A stretch of 64,000 nt of DNA, taken from NCBI GenBank assembly GCA_010909165.1, contig VJWM01000068.1:558001-622000 (forward strand), written 5' to 3'. This document shows positions 22,216 through 33,778 of the stretch, piece by piece. The notes under the pieces were generated by a model. It was given only the letters and a program-made list of their open reading frames with translations, was not told the DNA's origin and ran no database searches. Position 1 is the stretch's first letter. Every line of letters begins with the position of its first letter. This DNA comes from Anthoceros angustus. Its lineage: Eukaryota > Streptophyta > Anthocerotopsida > Anthocerotales > Anthocerotaceae. The position numbers and the translations under genes were made by a program.

Positions 22216-23085
22216 ATGGAGGCATCACGAGACAAACAGGTGGACCAGCCCGCACCAATGGCCTTTTCCGGGCACTCGGGAGGAGAGACATATCCGATGC
22301 CGGCAGGGGAACGTGAACAATTACCGCAGATGTTTAACACTCATTGGGAGGTTGATCCGCACGGTTTATACCCGCGTAGCGCCAAGTGGAAAGCGGCAAC
22401 GATGATTGATGGCGTGCAAAACGCAAGCGTGAGTTTGAAGAACCTCCAAGCCGCAATGAAGTTGGGAGGGAAAACGGCCATCACCACGTGTTGGAAAATC
22501 ATGGCCCTAAAGAGAGATCTTGCCTTCATGAGCGAGAAGTTGAGGGCCTCCAAGTATGAGCAACAGCAGGCGAGGGACAGAGTTCGGGGCATGGGTGATG
22601 CTCTGGAGAAAATGAGAGTGGAGTTCGAGACGGCCCGGGAAGAGCTCCAGGAAACAGAGGAACAGTACAACCAGCAGCTCTGGCTGGAGAAGGCTTTCGG
22701 GGACAAGCTGAGACGAGAAGCGGCGAAATCCACCGAGGCCGTCGCAGAATTGGAGGACAGGTTGGAAGAAACTCAACTTGAATTGGAAACGATGCAGGAT
22801 AGAGCCGAGAAAAGCCACGACTGGCTGCTAGACTACAACAGAATTCGCGAGGAATACTACGCGCTCAGATCTAAGACAATTGCAACCCAGGAAAAGCTCA
22901 GTGTTGAGATGGTGAAACTCTTCCAGGCCAAGTTTGACGCTATCATGGTACAAGACCCAGGGAAAGCCCTTCAGCTGGTGAAACTCTTGAAGGAAACATT
23001 TGGCGATTTTCTGGTGGAAGAGCCGGACAATGGCGGAGACCAGCAAAACGAGGGACCAAACAATTGCAATTCTCATACGGGTTAG
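22216..23085 (+). CDS. Unrecognised coiled-coil protein, 289 residues
   Basis: A single open frame runs from ATG 22216 to 23085. I do not recognise the family. The N-terminal 70 residues are proline- and glycine-containing and probably disordered. A short segment around residues 70-95 is aromatic and basic (HGLYPRSAKWKAATMIDGV). From about residue 120 to 235 the protein is highly charged and shows heptad spacing (LEKMRVEFETAREELQETEE and similar), predicting a long alpha-helical coiled coil. The acidic tail ends EEPDNGGDQQNEGPNN. The frame is also open upstream back to 22111 without an ATG, so an upstream spliced exon is possible. Codon use and the absence of stops over 870 nt support real coding. 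Function unknown; a scaffold or self-assembling role would be a guess. Confidence 0.6.
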   Translation: MEASRDKQVDQPAPMAFSGHSGGETYPMPAGEREQLPQMFNTHWEVDPHGLYPRSAKWKAATMIDGVQNASVSLKNLQAAMKLGGKTAITTCWKIMALKRDLAFMSEKLRASKYEQQQARDRVRGMGDALEKMRVEFETAREELQETEEQYNQQLWLEKAFGDKLRREAAKSTEAVAELEDRLEETQLELETMQDRAEKSHDWLLDYNRIREEYYALRSKTIATQEKLSVEMVKLFQAKFDAIMVQDPGKALQLVKLLKETFGDFLVEEPDNGGDQQNEGPNNCNSHTG

Positions 23086-23275
23086 AATCGTTCTTGTATG
23101 CCTACCAGCGTAAGAGAAGCAATGGTGGAGACCAGGAAAAATAACGAGGACCCAAACCCAGGATGTCTTTCTTTTACGCCTGCGCAGAGTAAAAGAAGCG
23201 ATGGCGGACACCATGGAAGAAGGGCCCAAACCAAAGCTTTTTTCTTTTACGCCTGGGCAGTTTTAAATAAGCAAA
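23030..23275 (+). repeat. Degenerate repeats of about 75-80 bp overlapping the 3' end of the coiled-coil gene
   Basis: Three diverged units contain the order aagagaagcaatggtggagacca / gaggacccaaac / cttttacgcctg. They begin with the last codons of the coiled-coil frame (caatggcggagaccagcaaaacgaggg) and continue after its stop to about 23260. The gene tail has been locally duplicated into its own 3' flank. Confidence 0.65.
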
Positions 23276-23299
23276 GGTCCAAATAGAAGAGGGCCAATT

Positions 23300-23735
23300 C
23301 TCCCCTACGCGGTATGCGGACTTTGTTTGAGTTGTTATTTTCACTATCTCTTCCCGAACCAGAGGTCCAGCCCTTGCCGATCGGACACGGCCCGGGTGCT
23401 TATGTTCATTTATCCCAGCATCCAATTGTCTATCCGGCTCTAGAGGTCCGTTCCTCTCGAGGGAAGACCAACTCTTGTTCCGAATTGCAACGTGGGCCAT
23501 GGCACGTACAAGATGTAGCTTTTAGTAACGGCTACAAGACTTCGAGTGAAAATGTTCATTCCCCTTCTTTTGAGTACCCAACCCAAAGGACAACTTGTTT
23601 TGGGCTTTTCACAAACTTTATTTTTATTTTTATTTAAATTTTAAAAATAAAATTATAAAAAAAACTTCTAGTAATGCATTACACAAAGCTTTGGCGCACT
23701 ATTAACTACTCCTCTTTGTTAAGGTGATGAGCCAG
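23300..23735. other. Intergenic, no gene seen
   Basis: An unremarkable stretch. 23615-23670 is a run of T and A (atttttatttttatttaaat type), possibly a 3' UTR or a low-complexity spacer. Confidence 0.5.
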
Positions 23736-23737
23736 TC

Positions 23738-23946
23738 TTATGGGTACAACTCTCTCATGTATGCTTGCTGGTACAGTACCCTCGAGAACTATCTTCATAG
23801 TCTATCTTGTGGGTACAACTCTCTCATGTATGCCTACTGGCACAGTATTCTCGAGAACTATCTTCATAGTCTATCTTGTGGGTACAACTCTCTCATGTAT
23901 GCCTACTGGCACAGTATTCTCGAGAACTATCTTCATAGTCTATCTT
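23738..23946 (+). repeat. 69-bp tandem repeat, three copies
   Basis: The unit starting gggtacaactctctcatgta occurs three times in a row, at about 23740, 23809 and 23878. The first copy has several substitutions and the second and third are almost identical. Because 69 is a multiple of three, the plus strand carries a continuous 23-residue repeat beginning YNSLMYAYWHSILENYLH, open from 23724 to 23954. No start context or flanking exons support translation. Confidence 0.9.
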
Positions 23947-23954
23947 ATGAATGA

Positions 23955-26390
23955 CAAGCTTGTCACAGCAAACTCTTGGCATATGCCACAAGAGGATAGA
24001 CGTGGTAGGGTGGATGCCCTTGAGAACTTGCTAACGCACAGACCTATTGAATGCCACAAGTGCCTATGCGAGAGTGTTGAGGACAAGTATCTTGCAATGT
24101 CTAGGCTTGCGCATACAACCGGACCTTACATGCATAGCGACTTCATGTAGGGTTGGTTAGGATACAACTCAAGAGAAGTCTTTCAGAGACGCTGACAAGA
24201 TTGTGGTATTGGAGCTTAAAAGCTTTGTCATGAGCAAAGAGGCTTGGCCTCTTCCATTGGTGAATGTCCTTCAGAAGATAGCTGAGGCTATTATATGTAG
24301 TGGGAGCCTACTGTTAAAGTTGGCACTGCTGGAATTCTAGGTGCCTATAGGCTATAGGTACCGTTCCTACAAGAGCCACTTGCTTTGAAATAGAAAGCCC
24401 TAATATATCCACTCAAATCCTGTTTCACACTGTCTAACCTCCTTCCCACACATTAGCACCCACCGGCTGGCGCATGGATCATCAACTTGGATATGGATTC
24501 CCCGCCCATGCACATCACGAACTGATTCACCAAATCCTTGTATTGTCATGCCGTGTGACACTAATCTCTGCACTTGGTTTTAGTGTTTGATTAGCATTAA
24601 TCTAATTACTTATCTTTAAGTAATTAGTATTAATTAAACATGGTTAGCAATAGCTAAGTGGATAAGCACAAGTAATATGCCCCTTTCAAAGAGGACAAGC
24701 TTAGATCATAGAGGACAAGCTTAGATCATAGGTTGTCCTCTTCTTCAAAATCTTGGCCAAAAGGTACACCAAACAATACCACTCTCAGAACTTTGCAGAT
24801 CGCCCACTATTTCGAAGATCCACCCAACTAGGCATGAAGTTCTCCATGATTTCCAAGCCTCGTCTCATGAAAATGGGAGGTCAACCTTGCAAGCCTCCAC
24901 CTCTATGCACACTTGATGCAGCCACAGATGCATTATTAAGAAGATCTTCCCAGCATTTATGACACTTTTGAGTCCAGTGTAGTGATTGCCTTGCCCAAGA
25001 TACTTAGATTAAGCCTCCTTCTATCACAACACTTTATTGGACACCACTCATTGTGCTTATCGCAATAGGATGAGAACATAGTAACCTCTCCTACTACAGG
25101 GCCTTTGCAAGAGTTGAGGATCGTAGGAGGGCCAGAACGAATCCATGGTCATCCTTAGCAAGGCACATGTACTTCCCTCAAAGTACTTATACTAATCTTA
25201 CCATAGACGTATTATCATAAGCCACAAGGTTAGATCACTAGCAACTAGATCTTGAGTCACACATCAGATTCTTTCCTTATGTAAAACCTTATCTTCCTTG
25301 AAATAGTTTTTAGGTCAGATGCCTCCTACTTATGGCCTGGGAGCACCAGCCACACCCAATTAGCTATCAGTCATGCGACATTAGCAATAATACCTCTTCA
25401 ATTGATCAAGACCAGTTTATTGTTTCCACTACTAATTCATAATCAGATCCATTAGCATGCCTTTTCTTATCCAGCCATGGCCCTTCCCATCGTGGCTTCA
25501 GTTTTTCACCCAACTCCGTTTTTTACTTTTCGAGTACCTACGGACACTTAACCTAAGATACCAAGCTCTGGTTAAGGTGTGGGCAAGATGTTGTGCCGGG
25601 AAGAGATCATTCATTTTGAGAGTACAAGTATAGAGCCTAAATTTGGATCTTGATATTTATCGAACGAGTATCAGGAGCATGTTTGAGTCCTGGCATCTAC
25701 AACCGGAGCTATGATTGTTTTCGTGAGTGAAACATAGTTAAAGGATTGTTCTAGATGTGTGCATAATGTGTACATGTGTAGAGGAATTCTCTTGTCATAC
25801 CTCATCATGGGAACTAGGGCGGCATTAACACCGTGTCATTGGGGAGATATTTGAGACAAGATTGATGGGACTCTATTTAGAGCTAAGCCAGCATTAAGGG
25901 AAGTGCGTATCTTTCAAGGTGGACTAAGGCCTTAGAAAATATGCCTCTTGAGGACTTTGAAGTAGCATCTTGATTTTTGTGCCGCTCTGAGCAATAAGAG
26001 AGGTTAGACAAGATGAAAAAAATAAGACTCTAAAGGAGCCTGGCTCCTGGGCTCACTCCTTAGTTACCATGTGTCTTGTATCCTACAGTCTCATTTTGTA
26101 GTGCTCACTGACCAAGTTCTATTCTGATGATTGATGGGCATCTACTGTTGTACCAGATTGTCCTAGCAAACTGATGATAGCTAAAGTTTTCTCTTTTTGA
26201 TGTGTGATGACAGCTAAAGTTTTCTCTTTTTGATGTGTGATCACCACTGTGCACCTTCATGTCGTGTGGATGCTGTCACAACAGCATGATTACTTTCTAA
26301 TTGCAGCACTCCTACGACACTATTGTATGTCAATCATGCTCTTTTTGGTATTGACATTGTAGCGCGGCAAGTGTAGCATATATAAGTGTG
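23955..26390. other. AT-rich, gene-poor region
   Basis: No convincing coding sequence on either strand. Two small tandem duplications are visible: 24688-24730 (a 21-bp unit, gaggacaagcttagatcata, twice) and about 26172-26243 (a 35-bp unit with ctaaagttttctctttttgatgtgtga, twice). The composition resembles degraded transposon sequence, but I see no LTR pair or identifiable polymerase domain. Confidence 0.5.
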
Positions 26391-26419
26391 ATATCTATTT
26401 GTGGATGTGGTGAAATACA

Positions 26420-26600
26420 AACAACCTGTGCAATTGCAATATTTGCACCACACAGCCTGTAGAATAGCTGTCTTTGCACCAAGCTCCTTGTCGTGCAATA
26501 CCTATCTTTCCATTAGGCTTCCCATCGTGCAATACCTTGTCTTTGCACAAGGCTCCCGTCGTGCTATACCTGTCTATACATGAGGCTCCCCACATGAGGA
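26420..26600 (+). repeat. Degenerate tandem repeat, about four units of about 45 bp
   Basis: Phrases of the type cgtgcaatacctgtctttgcac followed by aggctccc recur four times with indels and substitutions. No coding role is evident. Confidence 0.6.
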
Positions 26601-27448
26601 AGCTAAAGAGGGAATATACAAAAAGCCTCCCCATCTCTCTTTCTCATATACTTATTCACCAGTCTACATGATAAATGATCCTATTAAACAACCCATTATC
26701 ATCTTGGCTCAAACACTCAATAGCCCTTTGTATTTATCTAGACTTAACAGCCTAAACTAGCTTACACATGCAAGCAAGCCCAAACTAGCAAACTCCAAGC
26801 ATGCACTATATTTCTACTTAACAATTTTATATTCAATATGGCTGTAAACTTCAATCAAAACCTCCTCAATGTCATCGGGTCACAAATGAGTCCTCCGCCT
26901 CGTATAGTCTAGGTTACTAGGTAGTAGGTAGCGGAGAGACTGCCGAGAAACGTCTCCGTCATCCAATTCTATTCATGATACATTTCATCAAACATTTATT
27001 TCTTAAAAACTTTGAAACTTATGGACAGCGATGAGATCAAACTTGCAAGACGAGGTCCTTGCTGAACAAATTTGAAGAGTCCGGGAGGTCACCAGAGACG
27101 GTAAAGCAGCCACGACCTTCGTCTGGCTTCAACCCAATGCATCCAAAAGGGATGCAAAAATTTTATGCTTGCAGACAAGACCTGCAGTGTGGACAGGGTT
27201 GTTTGCAACCTGCTCCATCTTTGCAGCGCCTGCTGACTACAGACTGTGAGCCACATGCTGCTTTGGAACGGGACGAGTTGCCACCGGATGTTATCTGCAC
27301 TGCACCAGTAAGAGGTTTGCTCGATCATACCTCAACACTGTGGGGCCGTCGAACATGTTTTCTGGTAGCCCAAAGTCCTCATCATTGGGCATAGCATGGC
27401 TCCTGGCCCAAGATCTCCCCTGCCTTCCTGAAAAGCCCTGATAAAAGA
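26600..27448. other. 3' flank of the BTB gene; no gene seen
   Basis: AT-rich up to about 27050, then more balanced sequence approaching the minus-strand BTB gene, which probably includes its 3' UTR. No conserved protein frame. Confidence 0.5.
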
Positions 27449-29773
27449 CTAGAAGTCCGCCTGCGACGATGACTCTTCCTCCACGTTGGGCCGCATGAAG
27501 GTTCGCCTCCACCAAACTTCAAAAGCCTTTTGCAGGTTGGGGCAGTCGTCACCGTTGCTTGAAAACCGATCGAACCAGGCCATCAGGATGTTCTGCTGCT
27601 GCTTCAACGGCAGTGTCAAAATGGTCTGGCTGATACCCTCTTCCACGACCTTTTTGTCCAGACCCTTACACCCCCGTTGCATCCACCCAAAGTCGTCAAC
27701 CAGCGGTTGCAACCAAGTCTGCAGGAGACAAAACCGCACTTCCTTCGGGCACAGCACTTGCCCTTTCCCGATAGCCACGCAAAGGCGGGCAGTGAGGCGA
27801 CTCACTTCGTACCGGAACATGGTGGGAATCTGCGTGTGCAGAGTGGCCAGCTCCGACTGGTGCGCCCACATTTTAATAAAATCATCCGCAATCCGCCTGT
27901 CAATCAGGATGTCCACAAGCCAGTGCAGGTTATCCGCCTGCCGCCCTATCTGCGACACCATAGTCCCCCTATCCCCCCCATTCTTGCTCACGAAGTCCGG
28001 GCTGGTGGCCTGCATGAAGAGATGCAGCAGCGAGTCGAGGCAGCCGTGGCACGCCCGGTACAGGCTCTCCTTGCTCACGTCCGCCGGCTCCTTCTGCTGG
28101 TTGGAATTCTCCCGCAGCATCCTGGCCACCAGCGCCTTCATCTCCCTCCTCGCCTTCTCATCCGTACTATTCGTCACCGACTGCAGCAGCTTCACCAGCA
28201 CATCCTCGTTGTCGCTCCCCGCATCCGCGGAGTAGCACCTCTTCAAAACCTCAGCCGCCCCCACCCTGTCCAGCTGCAGCTGCGACAGCAGCGTCGTCAC
28301 CTTCTCCTCCTCCTCCTCTTGCCACGGCACCGCCTCCAGATACTCCAGGCACGATATCACCCCGGCCTCGAACACTATCGCTGCCGACACCTGCAACATC
28401 CATTCCGAGTTCCATCCCAGCCCCGGAAAAAAAACAACCTCTGTCAGCCTCCATCTCCACCCGCTTCAGCACCCCTAACCCTCCAGCGTCTCAATAGGAT
28501 CGAAAAGGCGACTCAAACACGATTCAAACAACACACACCTTGAGGATGCCGAGGACGCGGGGGACGTTCTCCTTCATGAGCCGGCGCTTGACGTCCTGGC
28601 AGTACATGAGGCGGAGCGTCTCGAGGTAGAGCTCCACATCCTCGCAGTCGGAAATCTCGACGAGGTGCGGGAGGGAGCGCTGCTGCTTGGACCAGCGGTC
28701 GGAGAGCTTGGCCGCGAAGAACCTGCTGTGCGTGACGAGGATATGGCGGTGCACGTTCACCGAGACGCTGTACCCCTCCTTGCTGCTGAGGGTGAGCTTC
28801 ACGTCGCTGGAGTCGGCGTCGTTGAACTGGCTCCCGGGGCTGCCGCCTGCGAGCAGGAGGCCATCTTGTCCTGGAAGGAAGTCTGGCGGGCGCCGTGCGC
28901 CGCCATGACCATGGCGGCGCCGCCGGTAGCGCCGGCTGCGCTGCCGAGCTGCAATGCGGGGACCGGCGCAGCCATGGCAGCCGGCGGCGCCGCCACTTGC
29001 TGCGGAGGCGGTGGAGGCCGCCGGCTTCGGCTGCAGCTCGTGCTCGTGGGACATCATCTCGAAGAGCGTGGGGAGGACTTGATCTTGTCCACGGGCGGGG
29101 AGGAGGAGACGGTGCTGCCCGCCCGGGCGGAATACCCCGGCGGCATGGCCTGCTCCACCAGCGGCGACACCTTCCCCGGGGACAGTGACAGGCGGCGGAA
29201 GGGCGAGCCAGACGATCCCTGCTGTTGCTCCCCGGACTTGCCCTTGCTGCTCTTGAGCGGGACGATGGCCAGCTCTCCGCTCTTCTTGTTGTACGTGACC
29301 TGCAGCTCGCCGGATTTCTTGTTGTACGCCACCAGCTCGCCGGACTTCTTGTACGTGGCCACCACGAGCTCGCCGGAGTAGGAGCGGGATCGCATGCGCC
29401 GGTGGCCTGGGCCCTGCGTATGCTGCTGCTGCTGCTGTTGCTGCTCCTTCTCCTTGTGCTGCTCTTTCTGCTGTAGCCCGGGCGGGGAGGAGGCGGAGAG
29501 CGGGCGGGAGATGCAACACCAGGAGGGCTCTGCCTCCACCACCTCCTTGCGGAGCGTGATGCGGCCGCTGCCGCTGCCGCTGCTGCTGCCGCCGCGGTGC
29601 AGCAGGGAGGTGGAGCTGGAGTCCTTGCCGCTGCCGTAGACCCCGGCGGCGGGGGCGGTCTTAGGGGCGGCGTGGTCGTCGTCGACGCCGACGCGCCAGG
29701 CAGGGGTGGGGCGGGCGGTGTAGGGCGGGGAGGAGGGCGCTGCGGCTGCAGGCGCGGGAGGCTCCACTGCCAT
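27449..29773 (-). CDS. BTB/POZ-domain protein, At3g50780 type
   Basis: Two exons on the minus strand: 28539-29773 and 27449-28390, joined at [12 protein letters not shown]. The second exon is uninterrupted (313 residues) and matches the plant At3g50780 BTB family strongly: [63 protein letters not shown] and [13 protein letters not shown] near the C terminus. The BTB fold lies in the first exon from [20 protein letters not shown] to [23 protein letters not shown] proteins often act as CUL3 ubiquitin-ligase adaptors; that role is inferred, as this subfamily is little studied. The N-terminal about 230 residues carry a CCISRP motif like the family's CCPSPA, a polyglutamine run and four SGEL repeats. 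Between about 29110 and 28830 the frame shifts at least once, from the frame ending KIKSSP to the one reading [12 protein letters not shown], and possibly twice more. The cause is an undetected intron, indel error in GC-rich DNA, or real damage. Confidence 0.85.
29290..29400 (-). repeat. SGEL-type coding repeat in the BTB protein
   Basis: On the minus strand four imperfect units of about 11-14 codons share the core YKKSGEL or YNKKSGEL, followed by two valine-rich residues. The repeat lies in the disordered N-terminal region, before the BTB domain. Confidence 0.8.
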
Positions 29774-32700
29774 GAGCGGATGTGGCCTGGCCCTGGCCTA
29801 GTTCTGCAATCCGAGGTAGGGCTGCAGGAAGCAGCTGGATGAGGAGGAGGAGCAGGGCAGCCTTCCCCTTCACGCTCTGCCAGCCCTGCCTCGCCTTCTC
29901 CTCCGTTGCAGCTGCAGGTGCGGCTGCGTCCCCCTGGCCTCCATGCCCCCGCCGGCTCCACCTCCATTCATGGCCGGGTGGCTGGATGGGAGCCTGCACG
30001 GGCGGGAATAACCACCTCCCGGTGCCGATTGCCCCGTCTCTCTCTCTCCCCGGGCCGGGAGTGGTGGAGTGGAGTGGAGTGGAGACCGGAATGGACACCG
30101 CAGTGGCTCTTGCCTCGAGTCCTCTTGTCTCTCTTCCTGTCTGTCTTTCCGTCTTCTTCTCCCCTCTTGGACTAGGATCTCTCTTCCTCTTCCTTCCTCT
30201 CGGAAGACTCTCCTCTTCGCCTTCTCTTCCACACCTCTCTTGGACTCCAAAGTCTGCCCCACCACGAGCTTTATGTAGATAGCAGAAGTTGCCCTCCTTT
30301 CCCTTTTCCGTGCCAACAGGGAGCGCCTGCCGCCATTGCCAGGCCCATCTGGACTTCTGGAGCGCTTCCCGGCTCTGCTCTGTTTCTGGGAGAGAGAGTC
30401 TGCTGCGGCACTGTGGAGTGGCGAGCACTGCTACAGGCGTGCTTGATGTACCCCTTTTTATTCCTGGCCTCTGGGCACTGGGGTGCCCGAGAAGAGGGGG
30501 CAGCAGGCGGGCTGGGCCCTCCACATGGCCTCACCCTCCAGCGCTGCACCATGATTAGAGAGTTGAGCACTCTTGGGCCTCGGTTTCTGAGCCTGTAAGC
30601 AAGCTCAGCCATGGGGCATGGGACTCCATGACCCATCGCCCGACCTTCCCTTTTCCAAGGGCTATGATAAACAGCGACATCCATTCCATTCCATTCCACA
30701 CCTGACACCGCCATTGCCTGCGCCTGCAATTCATTACCTTTTCCATCACCACAGCTTTTCCCCTCCTTTTCTCTCTCACACCCATACTGTAGCAGGCTGT
30801 AAATACTGTATCCCACACTGTTGAGATGCAGCTGACAGTGGCAGACGGGCTCCTGTCGTTTCGGAGAATGGGACAAGCGCAGAGCTAGAGCAAGAACCCC
30901 GGGTAGAATAGAATCCATGCCGCAGGCGCAGGGCACAGGGCGCAGGCCTGCGCATTTTTATTATTACCCGCATTCCGAGTCCCGAGTCCCCATTAGGATT
31001 GCTCTGGCCGTAGCTCTCGCAGTCTCTCGTGATGCCCGCCTAACAGGTCATCAACTGCCATTAATACCGCCTGAATCCCTGAATCCAGCATCGGCCGTGA
31101 ATCGTGATAGCAGCCAGGCAGCTGCCGCTCCGGCTGCACCTCTCACTGCGAGACACACACAGTCATCACATCCACATCTTTGAAGTGTGCACTGGTCCAT
31201 CTGTCGCCGGCCCCGGGGCACGGGCTCCGGACAGCCCACAACCCTGATTGGACCTGGTAACTGCCGCCATCTCTATCCCCGACTCCGCACTCCATTACAG
31301 TCCCGGAACTGCGCGCCCATTTCTTTCTTTCGATTTCTCCTCCCGGAAATGAGGAAATGCGAACCATACGTGCGGATCACCAGAACCCACAACCCACCTC
31401 CCCAAGCTTCCCACCGGAGTCCGGACTCCACACATGGTCAGTTTGTCCATGATCCCAGGACAGCAGGGCCCACTGAGCCCGGGCACGCTACCTCCTCCGG
31501 GGCCCTGCCTCTGGCCCGGCCCTCGCAACCGCCTGCCTGCTGAAATGCGGGTGGGGTGCACCAGGACCAAGACCAGGACGGGCAGCACCAACGCACCATG
31601 TCCGGAACCATCATGGACGGGACTGTAAAGTGTACATGCAATGCCATTGCCGTGGCTCTCACCCGAATCTGCTGTCTTTTGTGTGACGCTGCCCTTGCCC
31701 TTGCCCTAGCCCCTCATCACTGTTGCTCCTGCACTGCTCAAGTGACACTTCAGGGCCTCCTGCATCAGGACATCGTTGGGGATGCAGCACAGAACACCTG
31801 TATCCTTCTCCTTATCATCACCAATGAGGATGATTAATCAGCATGTCCTGGTGGCATAAGACAGTTGCAGTTTCGCACCACAACAAACGGCTCCCACCAA
31901 CTGGATACATATCTACCAATACCACCACTCTGTGGCCTCCATTCCATAACTTTGCATCGCATTTTATGTTGCCATTGCACCTGCTTTCAAGGCCCAGTGG
32001 CTCCCCATATGTGACAGTGCTAGGACCGTACGAACCTGTGGCATACCTGCCACAGTCCTCAGTCCATCAAACTGCTCCTTTACTCTGCGACCCGTTTACA
32101 TATCATAATCCCGATTTGCTGTAACCGATATACCAATGAATGCAGCCTTCGTACAGTACCTCTGACATTCAGCTTGCTGGAGACCGTAAACAACTCCCAA
32201 GGGCTGTCCTGTGCAAGAGTGCGATTCCTGCCACTTCTCTCACATGCAGTATCAAGAGAAAGGCCTGTAGAAAACTCATACCCTAGATACATGGGTGCAG
32301 GACTCCAGGCTCCTTCTGGCGTGCCCGTACCGGCGCTGTGGAGATGAATATGCCAGCAGTAAATACTTTGGCTTTCGTCACATGAAAGATCTCCTGCATC
32401 AGGAGGTGCATTATTGCTTCATCCAGCTTAATCCCAGGTGTTCATGCTCCAGCCTGCATTGCATCAACTCAAACTCGCTCTTCCCGTTAGGAATCTTTGG
32501 AGCTAATACGTCAGCCCGGGCCACCGTGATGACCACAAGAAAACGCAGGGATTTGCCGTAGATACGACTACTACTGTTCACAAGATAGGGCAAGGGAATG
32601 TCTGGCGAGAAGCCTAATCATGCGGGACCGCGCATCATGCTGACAAAACTCTTTCTCAAATCCGCTAACAGTTTTGTAGCATATCCTCTAGAGTCTAGGT

Positions 32701-33778
32701 AGACTACCCGGTTTTGGCACCATATGCTATTATGGTACTCATTTGGTCCATGGAAGCTATGTCCCAAGCAAGCAAAGACTGAGGAACAGGTTTGCGCTTT
32801 CCTTCCAACTGCCGGTGAGACTTGCACCAGGTCTGGTCTGTTTGTTGTTGCTCTTGCGCTTCCTATGATTTGATTTGCCATCTGCACTAGATAAAAGGAC
32901 GGAGGGAAAGGAAAATGCATGTACGTCTGGGCAGGTACAGTCTACAGACGACATGAAGCGAAGGTGGAGCATGCGCTGCTTGTTGTCGGCATGTAAATCC
33001 GCATTAGCAGTCTGGCAGACAGGCTGGCACTCGAGCACCTGGCCTCACCACAGTGGATGCCCTTAAGGACCTGCTGCCCTTCCCACTGCCAGCACAAACA
33101 CCTTTGGAAGAGGCCGGCATGCATGATGCATAATCGGGCATCGGGCACGAGGCGGAGCCAGTTTTGGATAAAGCGAGACATCAGTCCGCTTCCCGACCGT
33201 CCAGAATCCGACACTAGTCTGGAGGTTTGTGCTTTTGCTTGTTGCTGCCTCGAAGAAAAGAAGAAAATGTAGTGCAGTCCCTGGAGGGTTGGTACACACG
33301 TAAGACGTAACGCAATGCCATACACATGCTACCGTGCTATGATGTGGGCTGGGTTCTGGAAGATGTGAGCATCTCAAGAAGATGGCTCCTTGGGGGCGGT
33401 GAAGCCATCACAAGTTTCCTGCAGGAGGCACGACTGGCTGATTACCCTGTACAGTCTTCAACGCATGGCCTGGGACAAGGCACAGCTGTGCAGCCCTCGG
33501 CAGGCCTTCTGCCAACGGGAACTGGGAGGCATACAACAAACCAAGGGCCAGGGAATCCTGTACAACGGCTACTGTGTGCTTACGGAAGTAGGCATTCATA
33601 TTCACAGTGCGACGATAACTGTCAGCAACAGGAGCTTCAGTGGTGTGTTATCACCTTCGCAGGACACGCATGCTGTTCACGATCTAGTAGAGGCAGGAAA
33701 TTACATCGCGTACTAGAAGGTTGGTCAAGCTGGGCTACCCTATTGAAGGCGGGAGTGTATTATGGTGCCTGCCGGATC
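29774..33778. other. Long intergenic region, no supported gene
   Basis: 29774-30320 is probably the BTB 5' UTR and promoter on the minus strand; it is pyrimidine-rich on the plus strand (tctctctcttcc runs). From 30320 to 33778 open frames are short or compositionally biased and I cannot link any to a family. Short tRNA-like or miRNA-like structure was not evident by eye. The last few hundred bases should contain the 3' UTR of the HOZ-like gene. Confidence 0.5.

Noticed and set aside
24000-26000. LTR retrotransposon in the AT-rich region
   Set aside because: No paired long terminal repeats, primer-binding site or polymerase motifs could be recognised.
30271-30936. 221-codon minus-strand open frame upstream of the BTB gene
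   Set aside because: Overlaps several competing frames, has no family signature and lies in a likely promoter/5' region.
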